Origin: Lytechinus pictus
Lineage: Eukaryota; Echinodermata; Echinoidea; Temnopleuroida; Toxopneustidae
Length of the DNA: 64,000 nt
Assembly (NCBI RefSeq): GCF_037042905.1
Contig: NC_087251.1
Coordinates: forward strand, 35,086,501 to 35,150,500
Reading direction: 5' to 3'
Numbering within the stretch: position 1 is the stretch's first letter; every line of letters begins with the position of its first letter. The translations under genes and the position numbers were made by a program. Positions 39,192 through 50,582 of the stretch are shown here, in pieces. Under the pieces are notes generated by a model, which was not told the DNA's origin, made no database searches, and was given only the letters and a program-made list of their open reading frames with translations.

Positions 39192-40059
39192 CACCTTTCC
39201 AGCCGAGATACTTTAAATGAAAGCCCAAACTGAATGTTTAATTTCGTACAAACGGGAGCAAACGTTATGCTTGACCTCTAGTTTTGTTCATGATTGTACA
39301 AACTCTGACGTCATCACGGTCAAGAGGGGAGTCTGCTTCGACGAAATTCTAAAGATGGACCCACCTCAAACTCCCAGGACACTCAGAGTAATTTTATTTC
39401 TCACTCTTATCGAATTCGATGCCGTTCCTCGGGTCAATTACTGTGCCTTATTCTAATGAGGTCATTACAGGTGATTAGAACCATAAATGGTAAGACTTGT
39501 CTGGTCCCGATTATTGCGGATTAGTATTTTCAAGCATGCTCTCTTTGGGATGACACACCATTTCCCGCCCCTTTTCCGCCTTCTTCATCCCTCTTCAAGT
39601 TCTAGATAGGAGACCCGTGACAACATCCAGGTACAAGTCAATGCCCTTGAAGACACCACTGGGATTTCCAACCAATGAAGTGTATTAACAGAATTCACTT
39701 CTGCAGGATCCTGCAAAACGAGACAAAATATGCGCTAGGTCATCTTTGTGCGCTCCTGAACGGAAAGACTCGTCACAATTTAATCCTATGAAATACTATA
39801 TCTGTACATACTTCACCGAAGCAGATTTTAATTGATTCAGGAATTCGATAAAATTTGCTGGAAATGAACGAAGGATTAATCTCAGACAAAGAACAATTTA
39901 TTGTAATCAAATTGGTAAATTGGACTACTCAGTCAAGACTTTGAAAGGGTTCTTTTTGGAGATATTATTTCAAATCTCAATTTTAGGTCATTAACTTGTT
40001 AATTAGTGTTCGTATTTTTTTGAATTGCACTCAGATAATCTGTCACCACATACTAGTAA

Positions 40060-40323
40060 TTATTCCTGATGTATTCCTCGAATTCTCTGAGCATTGAGTT
40101 GTTTTGAGATGCCACTTCTTTTTAAAATTCTTTCCAAAATACCATCCACCATTTCCTTTGCAACTGCAGTTTGTCTTTCATATCTCAGCTCTTGCAAACT
40201 CTTCATCATCTTGACCATCACCTGAGCGCTTTGCCTGTTGAACTCTTTACATCCAACAGCCAGTAGGCCACATTGACAGGGCGAGAGTTCCTTCCAAACC
40301 TTCCAGGCCAGTCTTTCTCTCGT
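40060..40323 (-). pseudogene. Unrecognised antisense open segment (87 codons, stop to stop)
   Basis: On the minus strand this stop-to-stop frame encodes AWKVWKELSPCQCGLL ... EFNRQSAQVMVKMMKSLQ ... YERQTAVAKEMVDGILERIL, ending TAA at 40062-40060. The second half is strongly amphipathic-helical with alternating Lys/Glu and hydrophobics, unlike the random frames nearby. AATAAA lies 158 nt after the stop (39902-39897). A second frame with two ATGs (40379-40218) overlaps it, so a frameshift or a processed pseudogene is possible. I do not recognise the family. Candidate terminal exon of an antisense gene nested in the intron, or a transposon relic. Confidence 0.3.
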
Positions 40324-41110
40324 TCACTGCTCTCCTTACCAGGCAGCTCCCGCCCTACTTCCCCTGATACCTTCATCATCCCAAATCCCTATACACCATT
40401 TTAAAATCACTTAACATTTATCTCTCTGATACCACCCTCCATCCGCTATTAATTTTAATCTTCCAATGACGTCATGGAAATGCCTTTGTAATCCATGCGT
40501 GTTACTTCTAAAGCATGAAGGATTTTTCTTGCATGTATTTTTAACTTTCATAAATCATAATGTCTTGTTGACAATTTATTAAAATATTTCGTTGGAGAGA
40601 TACTCGGAAAAAGATTAGATATGCTGTCAAAAAAATTGATTGTTTGGTTTGGTTTGCAGATGAATCGCATTGGTCAGTCTCCGCGGAAATTAAAATAAAG
40701 AGTCACTTTTGACGGTTTGCACCATACATGTACATGTTTTTACCCAGATTTTGTGACTTAAAATAACAAGACCTTTGAAATAAATTCATTTCATCTTTGA
40801 AATGAGGGGAAATATATTAGTCATTTTCTCTAATACTATGGCAACTTTATTGTAGGACACGGTACGGTGGGGTGGGAGGGGGGTTAAGAAATAAGATAGA
40901 AAGCAAGAAAAGGCTATATTGGAGTGAACGTCAGATAATAAGTGATAGGATTTCGGGGGGAAAATGCGGCAGGGGGGGGGGTCACTTAATTCACCATGCC
41001 TGAATGCATAAAAACTAAAAGGTTTAGTTAATAGACAATGTTAGTTTTTCTCGTGTTTATTATGGTGCTAGTCTCAAGGTTACAATCTATCTCCCTATAA
41101 GATTGAACTT

Positions 41111-41705
41111 TTAAAGGTCAAGTCCACCTCAAAAAAAAAAGTTGATTTAAATCGATAGAAGAAAATCAGACAAGAATAATGCTGAAAATTCTATCAAAAT
41201 CTGATGGAAAATAAGAAAGTTATGACATTTTAAAATTTTCTTATTTTTCACAAAATATATGCGAAATTTAGTCACATGCAAATGTGAGAATCGATGATGT
41301 CCCTCACTCATTATTTCTTTCGTTTTTTATTGTTTGAATTATACAATATTTCAATTTTTACAGATTTGACAATAAGGACAAACTTGACTGAACCATTACA
41401 TGTTAAACAATAGTAATTCCACATGTTCAGGGATAAATAAACCTTTGTTTCACAGGACAATGGGAAGAAAATTAGGATATTTCATATAATAAAATACAAG
41501 AGAAATAGTGCGTGATGTAATCAGTTCCCTCATTTGCATACCGACAGGGATGTGCACATAACTGTTGTGATATTAAGCGAAACTTAAAACTGTCATAACT
41601 TTCTTATTTTACATCCGATTTTGATAAGATTTTCAGTGTTTTCCTCGTTGGATTTTTCTCTTTTTATTCAAATCAACTCTGTGTTGGAGTGGACTTGTCC
41701 TTTAA
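41111..41705. mobile_element. 595-bp MITE with >120-bp terminal inverted repeats and TTAA ends
   Basis: The left end TTAAAGGTCAAGTCCACC and the right end GGAGTGGACTTGTCCTTTAA are inverted copies. The similarity continues inward for about 130 bp: GTTGATTTAAATCGATAG against GTTGATTTGAATAAAAAG, and ATAAGAAAGTTATGACA on both arms. Both outer ends are TTAA, the target duplicated by piggyBac-type transposases. The interior has no transposase. Elements of this kind are abundant in echinoderm DNA (family knowledge, not searched here). Confidence 0.85.
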
Positions 41706-43787
41706 GTGAGGCTGACATTAGATGTTACCTTCTAGAATGCCATTCTTTCTTTTTTATTTGTTATTTCCATCACTTCTTTTTTATTTATTTTTTTGTTATA
41801 TTACTAATCTTATTGGTAATGGTTGATGAAATATATTTTCAGAAATAGCTTTAAAAGCGGACATACTGATTTATTTCGAATTACACTCATCGGAGTAAAA
41901 TTGAATTAATGAACAGAGCGCCAAAATGAAACAATGTGTACTACAACTGAAAGAGATCCTGGACGCTAAATTTTCCTGCAGTAGAAGTGATTTTCTACCA
42001 CAGCTTTTATTCATTGAAATCCATTGGAGTCAGACGAAGTCCATTACACAAGATCCAGAAGATTATTTACCCATATCAAAAGATGATTAATTAGAACACA
42101 GAAATCAGCCATATTGGATCAAAATCAATTCAAGTCACCCAATCGTGTTTTACAAATGTGGTCGGTATAATAATTTAGATTAATTAAAATTATTTTCTTG
42201 TTTTAATCTATATTGTCCGAAAATCTCTTCTTCTTCTACCCTCACATTTGCTATCAAAGAGAATTGGTTTTTTATTCGATAGCTTACGTCATTGGTCAAA
42301 AGTTGTGACTGCTTAAATGAAGATGCGAGCATTGGCTCTGTATTAAAGCTAGAGATATTGGCGCATTTAGTCATTACTTTTTTAATCGGTAACGAATAAA
42401 TATGTTTCTTTTTAAAATTTCAAATTGAAATTACAAAATTAAAATTCAGAAATGAAAATAAAATTGTAAGAAAGGGGGGGGGGGGGGATAAGGCGAGTGG
42501 GACATGCGTGTTAGACAATGAGACACTGATTTTGTTACTTGCTTTTTTCCAGAGTTCATGACGTTTTTTTTAAGCAATCAAACACTGAATATAATTTCCC
42601 AATACAGAATAATTGAAAGGAAAATCGAATTCTTTGTGGGTTGGAGTTGCATGTGACCCTTCGACCAAGCCACACATAAATATAGATGCTGCTACTGGCA
42701 AATAGTAGGATCAAATGGATTGAACTATGACAAAAGCCTACCACACAATACCCTTGAAGTCACATAAACTCAGGAAATTACACATTCTTGGTAATAGCTT
42801 TACACAATGTCAACTATGTGACTTATTTACTTTGACCTGTTAGCAATGTGAGACTTGGTGTCCCCGGCCCCTCGACGAGCGACCCTTTCCTATGTCGTAC
42901 TTTTATTTGTCTATGTTTAATGATGTTAACTTGCCTTTAAAGAAATTCCTCGATTCAGCATGATTCCTCAACACCAGAATACATCTCAATTTAATCTTGC
43001 TCCTATAAATTTCACCCATGATCTTGATGTAAATATTACATATCCCACCTGTTAAGGGGAAAGACCTTGTTCAGAAGACAGCCTTTTGGGAGCTGTCATA
43101 CCATTTCTAGCAACAGTAGCTTGCTCCGTCTGCAAATTGGCCATGTTTACAGTCTCGAGCAATTATGACGCATGTGTCATGATAAGTGTAAATCTCTTTA
43201 ATACTTTAGGTATCTCTTTCATCTTGTTAATGTTAATCAATGAAGCTGTCATCGTTATGATTGATTGGAGCATATGAGATTTTGGATCGTTGTAATGCAA
43301 GGGATCTTTTCGTGCACTGTGAGAGGCTTAATGAGAATGAAATGATGGAATTCTCGTCCTTTGTCTTTTATTTGAGTGAATCCAAACCATGTCTCCAAAG
43401 ATCGTATAGGCCTAAAAGAATCTCTGATCTATTAGAACTGCAAATTAGGTTTAATACAGGCTGCTTTTATGTAACATGACTGTATTCATTGATGCATTGT
43501 TTGTTTATTTTCTGACTATTTTATTCTTTGGAATGTTTGGAAATAGATATTTGTAATTCTTTTTTTTTCTCTTATTTTTTTGTTCATTATTCAAAATAAA
43601 GAGAAAAATGAATAGTTATCTACTCGATTATCTCACGAAAGTTCATTTAAGTATTATTTTGAACTGAATTAAACCTTTACATTTTTGAAAAAAAATTATT
43701 TAACGTTCTTTCTTTTATCCCCGAAATTTCGTCAATACATTTTTCTTTTATTAGAAAGTAACATTAAATGAATTTATTTCATTGCAG

Positions 43788-44060
43788 GTAACGTAGTATC
43801 AACGAACGGTCAGCGACCCTACACGTCATCGCACCTATCGCCTTCATCATCGGGGTCGTCGTCGTACTCGACAGGCGCTGTTAGTCTGCCGTCGTCCCAC
43901 ACCCTGGCACGTTTCACCATGAGGGGTCCGTGCTTCCGACGAGTGAGCTCCTCGCATTGTATGGCTCCATTGAGTGACGTCACTACCCTCCACGATGATT
44001 GCTGCTCTTCCGTTGGGCAGGGGTGGGGTAATGGATGTTACGCCTGTCCGCAGATGTTAG
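43788..44060 (+). CDS. Fibrillin/LTBP-like gene, exon 'C' (Ser-rich segment + TB/hybrid-like module)
   Basis: A 273-nt exon, acceptor TTGCAG|, donor TTAG|GTAAGA, phase 1 both ends. The split codon with exon B gives Gly. About 42 Ser/Gly/Thr-rich residues come first. Then GPCFRR, SSHCMAPLSD, a Thr pair, DDCCSSVGQGWG and NGCYACP follow in the order of a TGF-beta-binding (TB, 8-Cys) or hybrid module. The family's Cys triplet is only a doublet here (CCS). Six cysteines fall in this exon and two in the next, so the total is eight but with altered spacing. TB modules of LTBPs disulfide-bond the TGF-beta propeptide. Whether this one can is doubtful from the spacing. Confidence 0.87.
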
Positions 44061-44080
44061 GTAAGACTTTGATCAGGGTA

Positions 44081-44256
44081 CACTCTTTAAAAAAAATGGC
44101 CAAAGTAAGCATAATGTTGGTGAATGTGTCCGTCCGACAAAAAATTGTCAAAACCAACCATCTACCAGACAGAATATTGCTTGATATCGATCATTTTTAT
44201 CGGTCGGACACACGTTCCAATAAATTAGTTACTTTGACAAATCCCTTTCAAGAGTG
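44081..44256. mobile_element. Foldback MITE immediately after the exon C donor
   Basis: Left CACTCTTTAA ... GGCCAAAGTAA ... GTGTCCGTCCGACAAAAA. The right arm reads on the minus strand CACTCTTGAAAGG ... GTCAAAGTAA ... GTGTGTCCGACCGATAAAAA. The arms cover most of the 176 bp. Being 20 bp from the splice donor, its hairpin would lie next to the U1 site in the pre-mRNA. Confidence 0.75.
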
Positions 44257-45214
44257 AAATTTAAACTAGAAAAACATATTAAACCCAATAACAAGAGAAA
44301 CAAAGAGTTATGGTGATTTTAGTTGATATGTTGACTTTTTTTCTGTTTAATTCTGCTTTGGCAATAACATGACTGCGATTGTAAAGATAACGTATAAGTT
44401 CGCCAAAACTCGGCTGAGTTGAAGTAGGAGGCTGTGGCCAGGGAGGGTAAAAAAAAAATGGAGTGACACCCCTGTGTAAAAAGATAACCAATTTCGGAAA
44501 GAAATAATAGACATATGGTGTTTTGGGGTTTGCATTATTTCTTTTTATCATTGAAATTAAACATTATTACACCAAACTGGCAGAAAGGTGAATATTTTGT
44601 TGTTCACAGCTTTTGTGGTATAAATGGGATTTCGTAATCTTATCGTGATTTTATGGATACCTCCATCGTCAATTCTTCACCCTTGATAATAAGGCATTCT
44701 ATATAGCTTCCATTATTGGTATGAAAACAAATCGGATTACCAAAAACAGGAAGAGGGGATAGGGCTGGGGGTAACGGTGGTCTCCTGTAATTTACCAATG
44801 ACACGAATGAGTCCACTCCATCGACACTCTTAAATTTAATGTCAAAGTCTTTGCGATGTTTAAAAACAGAACTGGACGAAAAAAAACGAAACTTTGATAT
44901 ACTGTTGGATACGCTCATGTGAGATTATCAAGTCATGACATAAAGACCACCCGCTTAATGAGAGATTGGTTGACAAATCTTCATTGACATATTAAACCCC
45001 TTTCAACCTGTCATGAAGTGTTTGTCAAATGATAAAACAAGCGTGTCGCACGCCGAAGAAAAACCTGTCTGAAACAGATGAAAGGAAGAACATTAAAGCA
45101 CATGAATAACGTTTGTTAAATTGAAGATAGTTTTATGGATGATCTATACGCTTCATCAGCTGATGATTAAGACATTTGATTTTTACTGTTTAACTGGATA
45201 ATTGGAACCTACAA

Positions 45215-45385
45215 TCAGGGGCGTTGTGAGGCAAATTTTTTGAGGGGACCAAACGTTTCTTATCGGGCAGCAAGCGAAGTGAGCGAGCAAAATATTGACC
45301 TCTTTTCTCCCTTTCTTTTCTTGGTCGCGAATTTTTTTGCGGGTCCATGGCCCCCAACTCCCGTACGCCAGTGCCTTCGGTCAAG
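45215..45385. repeat. Dispersed repeat fragment (GCGAAGTGAGCGAGC type)
   Basis: Contains GCAAGCGAAGTGAGCGAGC, then a T/C-rich stretch and a GC-rich end (GGCCCCCAACTCCCGTACGCC). The same composition and order recur at 52350-52575 and 61735-62165. The open frame over it is not considered a gene. Confidence 0.5.
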
Positions 45386-47561
45386 TTAAGCTGATTTAAT
45401 AATAAATACCATAATGCCGAATGCATATCAATATTTACGAAACGTTATATATAATATCATAATCTTGCAGAATATTTATTCAAACTATTAAAACAATATG
45501 AAAAAAAATATATATATATTTTTTCAAATCCACCTCGTATTATTTGCTCGAAATAAAATACAATAAAAATGCACAGGGGTTAACGAACGCATAAGTTTCA
45601 TGGCCGAATTTCTACTATGTCATATCCAAAATATCAAGCGACGTCTCTTTCATTCTTTACACTTTTTTTTCACATTTTAACAAACTAGTAAGTAGTTTAG
45701 TCAGGTGACATAGCTGAAAGCTACACAAAGCCCTATAATTGTCCAGCATTTTTGTGCTTCGTACTAGCATTATAATAGCTTTTTTTCTTTTGTTGCCCGT
45801 ATATCGAAATTTGGAGAGATTTTGTGTTTTGACCCTTACGGGCAACGGCATATTTATAAACACTTCCATATTATCGTTTCTCGGTGAAAGGGAAGTGGGA
45901 ATTTATCATACGGCCGACAGATTGTCGTACCTTTTGTCATAATCCATATAACTCCATGTAACCAATTGTGTTTGTATTTCTTTATCAAAGAATGTGTGAA
46001 CTCGGTCAAAATTGTCACATTAAATCCTTCCAAATGCCTCACAAACATTTTGAAAGCCTGTAGGGTTCAACTTATCAAAACGGTTGCCTGTACGCTGTCT
46101 CCAAACAATATTCTGCTTCCATGCTGGTGCGTTTTTAGTCTAATATTTTCTCCTATTTGACATCTCCCTTGAAGCTGCAAGGGTTATCCCAAAAATAAAT
46201 GCCCCTTGTTCCAAAAATATTTTAATCGATAATTGCACACTCGAATCTGTATCGAATTTGATCTTAGCCAATCAAATCGAGGGATTCCAGTAGCTTATAA
46301 CACTATCACTTGCTATAATGATGTAACAAGATATGTGAATGAGAGCCCCTGGATTCCAGTTACAGGCAATGTAATCTCGATCATGGGTGAATTTTTCACA
46401 TTTGATATTTGTTTCTCTCTTTTTTTAAATCAAGATATGAAAAAATATTAATCAGCCATAATGATGTGTTTTTCTAGTGTGATTTAGGCATTTGATTAAT
46501 GTTTACATTGTTGCATGTAGCCTCGGGACTTTCAGCAGTAGATGTGAAAACATTTATAAGCTATCTTATGCAATTATAATGATTGCATCAATTTATATTA
46601 CGTAATTATTGCCTGCTTACGAGGGCAAAAGTAAAAAGTATCACCCAAAGTAGTCTTGATATATAGACCTACTGTTTTTCCCCAAGACTGAAGGTCGAGG
46701 GAAAAACAATCGGCTTCTTATCTCAAGATAAATGGAAGGAAACAATTATTACTATTGCCCGAATAAAAATGTTTGTTTTATACACCATTTTTTTTTAGCA
46801 GGGCGATAGTAAAAATTATTTCTCTGCTCAAATCATGCCATTCGGTAAATAAAGAAAAATATGATGTGGAATGAATTCTGTAATGTACTTCATTCAGATT
46901 TGGTTTTTTCTTTGCATATTTCTTTGAAAATGATATCACTTATTGATCTCATTCGAGCGAATGAATGAAACGGCGCTGTCTCACTGAAGGTGATAAACGA
47001 TAAATTTTCCGTGTTTTTTTTTTTTTGCGAATCCGATTATTAGATGCATTCAGCAGTATTCTATCGTGTATGTTCTATGCTGATACAGATATGTATTTGG
47101 AGAATTGCTTACAAGATTTTTTATGTTATGTGTCATGCAATAAACCGATAGATTCTATGCATTTTCGGTCCGTGTAAAATTATGTTATCAAAACAACTAG
47201 AATTTAAACTGACACAAAACAGAAAAGTTAACTAAAGATAATAAAGAAAATAATACGAAGTTCCCTGGATAATTTGATTTGACTACGAATTTTTTTTAAA
47301 ATCACCACTTTTATATCCCTGTTTATATCCTATTCATGGATTGACGTGGCTTGTCGCCGTTTTCCCTTGCTCGCTAGGGATACCCTGTATCTAGCAACGA
47401 AATGGGTATTTTTCAAAACATTCAGATTAAGATCATGTTGAATCGAACAATACATTATGTTTTAATGCGATTGTTATTTGTTCACATTTCATGGGGTGTT
47501 CGTTGTCGGTGAGACTATGACGTCAAATAAGTTGTTGATTTGATTTTGGTTCTCCCAACAG

Positions 47562-47621
47562 GGCAGGAACTGCATTGTCCCCGTGGATTCAAGAAATCAC
47601 CGGATACTGGAAAGTGTATCG
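47562..47621 (+). CDS. Fibrillin/LTBP-like gene, exon 'D' (module end and linker)
   Basis: A 60-nt exon with acceptor CCCAACAG| and donor G|GTAAGT, phase 1 on both sides, encoding GQELHCPRGFKKSPDTGKCI. The LHCPRG Cys fits the last cysteine of the preceding TB/hybrid-like module. The GKCI Cys and the split Asp lead directly into DVDEC of the next exon. Too short to identify alone; the call rests on phase, splice sites and fit with both neighbours. Confidence 0.8.
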
Positions 47622-48448
47622 GTAAGTTCATCAAGACATCTCCTTAAGGTTCTGAACTCCCTCTTTAAGTAATTAATATCGGTACTACCGTAGTACTTCA
47701 AACGTATTTTTATTTTAGGTAAATAAGGATATTCATTTTCTTTCTTATAAATATCTCGTTGCCATATTCGTGCAATCCGTTACCAACGCCGCGATTGGCT
47801 ATTCGTAGCTGTTCACGAGCAAACATTTTGAACCGTCCAAATTTTGTCTTCGGTCAATACGATCGCCACGACTGATGTTATACGATGTGCCACGATCACT
47901 ACGATTACTCTACGATTAAGAACACGGTTTCATGACGCAAATCGTGTCCTTGGCAACTAGTTATAAACGTTAACACATTTAACGATGTAGTTTGATAACC
48001 ATCGTAGACTCGCTAGTATGGGTTAGAATCGCTTAATCAATCGAATCAATATACCTCTGGAAGAATATCGATTATGCTTGATACAGTTTTAGTGCACGAA
48101 ACTTTGGTTGAAGTAAGTGGAAATAAAATAAGTAGGAAACAGCTTTTCAACGAATGTAACGTAGTAGTAAAAGAGTTGTAGAGTTTGTAGGAATCCACGT
48201 CTATGTCATTTTATGATATAAAGTTATTTTCATGTTTTCAACATCTGGCATGGTGACACAGTGGTAGAGCATCTACCTCATGAACGGAGGACCCATGGGT
48301 TCGATCCCCGGCAAAGTCATGCCAAAGAAATTGAAACTGTCTTCAAGCTCAGCATAGGGCCCGCTTGAAGAGCCGTGTACTAACCAAAATGACTAACATC
48401 GGTTAATAAAATGTTTTATTATAACACCCCTTCTCATTTTTTTTATAG
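47622..48448 (+). other. Intron between exons D and E (827 bp)
   Basis: Phase 1 intron whose last 200 bp are mostly a SINE (48247-48424). The part at 47860-47950 has repeated ACGAT-type words of unknown origin. Confidence 0.8.
48247..48424 (+). mobile_element. tRNA-derived SINE (third family) abutting the cbEGF exon acceptor
   Basis: The tRNA-like head 48247-48323 has GGCATGG paired with TCATGCC at the ends, an A-box-like TGACACAGTGG and a B box GGTTCGATCCC (48298-48308). The body ends with GTTAATAAAATGTTTTATTA, 24 bp before the splice acceptor. TACTAAC (48378-48384) and GACTAAC (48391-48397) in its body match branch-point consensus at 66 and 53 nt from the exon. Confidence 0.8.
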
Positions 48449-48574
48449 ATGTGGATGAATGCACTGCATTTGACAACATCTGCATGCACGGTACTTGTCT
48501 GAACTCACAGGGTAGCTACAGGTGTCGTTGTGATGAGGGCTACATGTCGGATACATCAGGAACACAGTGTGTAG
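48449..48574 (+). CDS. Fibrillin/LTBP-like gene, exon 'E' (calcium-binding EGF)
   Basis: A 126-nt exon (exactly 42 codons by phase 1 to phase 1), acceptor TTTTATAG|, donor G|GTGAGT. It begins DVDEC, the calcium-ligand signature, and continues [19 protein letters not shown] and [14 protein letters not shown], giving all six EGF cysteines. [10 protein letters not shown] fits the C-x-D/N-x4-Y/F-x-C consensus for Asp/Asn beta-hydroxylation. One such module per phase 1-1 exon is the norm in fibrillins and LTBPs, where tandem cbEGFs form calcium-stiffened rods. More such exons are expected downstream but none was found before the window ends. Confidence 0.93.
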
Positions 48575-50164
48575 GTGAGTACTGCACTTTGAGCTTGTGG
48601 ATATAGCATTGGTGTGGCAACTATAGCCAACGGACAGTATTTGCAATTTTTCTTACCACCATGTGGTGTATTGGTATTGTGTCAGACACGCAGGTGTGTA
48701 CTGCACTTGTGGTTGTGGATACTGCAAAAACTGCAAGGCCGTAGATGCAGGGAGTTAACTCCCTGGTAGATGAAACGACTTGGGTAAAGTTTGTCGAATG
48801 CTCATTTTCCCGTTGGCTGTTAATTCACATATATTGGCTTCATACAGGGGCCATGCTGTTCCAGATAGCAGCGGCTTATAACTAGTGATGTAGGCCAATT
48901 TAGGCCTACATGATTTTTATTAGGTGCTATTAGGTGTTAAGCGACTGTGGTTACTCCCCTTTCAGTGCAATTTTCGTTGTGTAAAATACATACCACCAGT
49001 CCCTCGGTGGTCTTTTAATGGCGTATGTAATGTAGGATAATCCAGGTTTAAGATAAGAGGCGTGTCAGAACCGTCTCTTGCAAATCTTGATGATACAATT
49101 CAGACATTTCGGACCACATTAACTTACAATGCTTTATTGCAGGATTAACGGAGACCATTTAACTTTTAGTACCTATCTCACAATCTACCTATTCATCCGT
49201 ATACACTTTCCAATAAACGGAAAAGTAGATGTCGGCGATGATTTACCCTCTTTTATCTATTCACCGTCTTCTATCGTTCTGTATAATTATTATTCTCGTT
49301 TTTAAATAAGCACATTCCTCTTCTTTTAAACATTATATTTTGTTAGGCCTACATGAAGTAAAAAAACCATGTCCCTCTTCAGGCTCTTGAACGCCACAAT
49401 TGTCTATTATTGCTACGTGCGAAATTATATGAAATGGTAAGGGGTTTGCTAAACGTTAAAGGCCTCGCAACCTTTTCAAATCATGAGACGCAGTCCTTGA
49501 AATAAGCAGTCTTTTTTAACGCATTCACTTGATGATCAAAACAAGATTTTCCCTCTCTTAAAGAGGTGTTTATGCGGTAAGTACTTTCTATATCCACCAT
49601 TTAAGGAGATGTTTTTAACAAAAATCCCTGGCAGAAAACGATAAAAACTGTTTGGCGTTCTTGGTTTGTTTCAATCGATAGCGATCGTTTTTACTGTTTT
49701 TACATATTTTAGAGTAATATTGGTGAGGTCTATACGCTAGAACTTGGAAATACACTAGTGAATTGATGAGGGACATGCGAAGTTTTGACGTGTGTCTCGT
49801 ATTTATTTTTCAACAAACTGTTATTATCGCCAAGAATAATTATGTCAATTACGTATTGGTGAGGCATCGAGGCGTTTCGTGTTTCGTGTCTTTACGGACC
49901 ACCTTGTTTATGAGATAACTTGTGTGTGGTCTTAATGGCGGCACGTACCTTTATTCTTGTATTTTCTTCTTTTGTTATCTAGCGTGCTTTTATATAGATG
50001 AATCATTAGTGTGTCAAAAACATAGTGGAAATAATTTTTGACGAAAGACACTTTGTGTACGTGCAAATTCTTGTTCTTGAGTGCGTTATGTGCAAAAACG
50101 ATATAAAACATTTGAGGATTCTTCATTGTTAATATCTTATGTCCTGATTATCCCTCTCCTCTTC
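48575..50164. other. Start of downstream intron; no gene recognised
   Basis: After the GTGAGT donor there is a short imperfect repeat of the donor region (GAGTACTGCACTTTGAGC at 48578, GTGTACTGCACTTGTGG at 48693), then unassigned DNA. Confidence 0.5.
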
Positions 50165-50460
50165 TTCTTAACTTTCTTTCTTTCTTTTTTCCTTTTTCTT
50201 TCTTATTCTTCTTCATCTTCTTCTTCTACTTCTTGTAACGTCGTCGTCATCGTCATCATCTTCTTATTCTTATTATTATTATTCGTCTTCTTCGTTTCCC
50301 TTTTCCATTTTCTTCTCCTTGTTTTTATTTTTAAATTATTCTTCAACTTCTCTACCAATACTATACCATCTTTGGAGAGGACCTTAAGCCGTCGGTCCTC
50401 TGGTTGCTTGCTTACAAGCATTCATGCTTTCTTAGCAATCAGGTAAAAAATCACCACCAA
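50165..50460 (+). repeat. Pyrimidine-rich low-complexity tract plus 3' SINE fragment
   Basis: (CTT)n/(TTC)n-like DNA at about 50165-50300. Then 50373-50460 repeats the 3' half of the SINE at 27374 (GGACCTTAAGCCGTCGGTCC, TTGCTTGCTTACAAGC, AGGTAAAAAATCACCACC). It lacks the tRNA head, as expected for a 5'-truncated insertion. Confidence 0.8.
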
Positions 50461-50582
50461 TCACCAATTTTTGCTTTATCCTCGATGTTAATGACTATAA
50501 GCTTTCTTTCCATTTCATCTACATTCTTCCCTAATAGACTGATACACATGTAGGAGAAGGCGGAAATTATTACATGAGAAGA

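Larger units (their letters stand above)
28222..43787 (+). other. Intron between exons B and C (15,566 bp)
   Basis: Phase 1 GT...AG intron. It contains a duplicated 50-bp segment (29309 and 29921), the CACTGTG satellite (30225-31066), a MITE (32424-32588), a palindromic relative of the satellite (39067-39191), an antisense open segment (40060-40323), a 595-bp MITE (41111-41705), and G/C homopolymers at 34605-34614, 38817-38837, 40972-40981 and 42474-42487. A GC-rich patch at 36595-36700 is unexplained. No further family exon was found. Confidence 0.75.
44061..47561 (+). other. Intron between exons C and D (3,501 bp)
   Basis: Phase 1 intron with a foldback MITE 20 bp after the donor (44081-44256) and a fragment of a dispersed repeat at 45215-45385. 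The rest is AT-rich, including (AT)n near 45500, without recognised genes. Confidence 0.75.

Noticed and set aside
47779..47960. Possible MITE with GTTACCAACG / TTGGCAAC ends
   Set aside because: The inverted pairing is short and interrupted, too weak to call.
48247..48323. Functional tRNA gene
   Set aside because: Tied to a SINE-like body, with poor anticodon-stem pairing.
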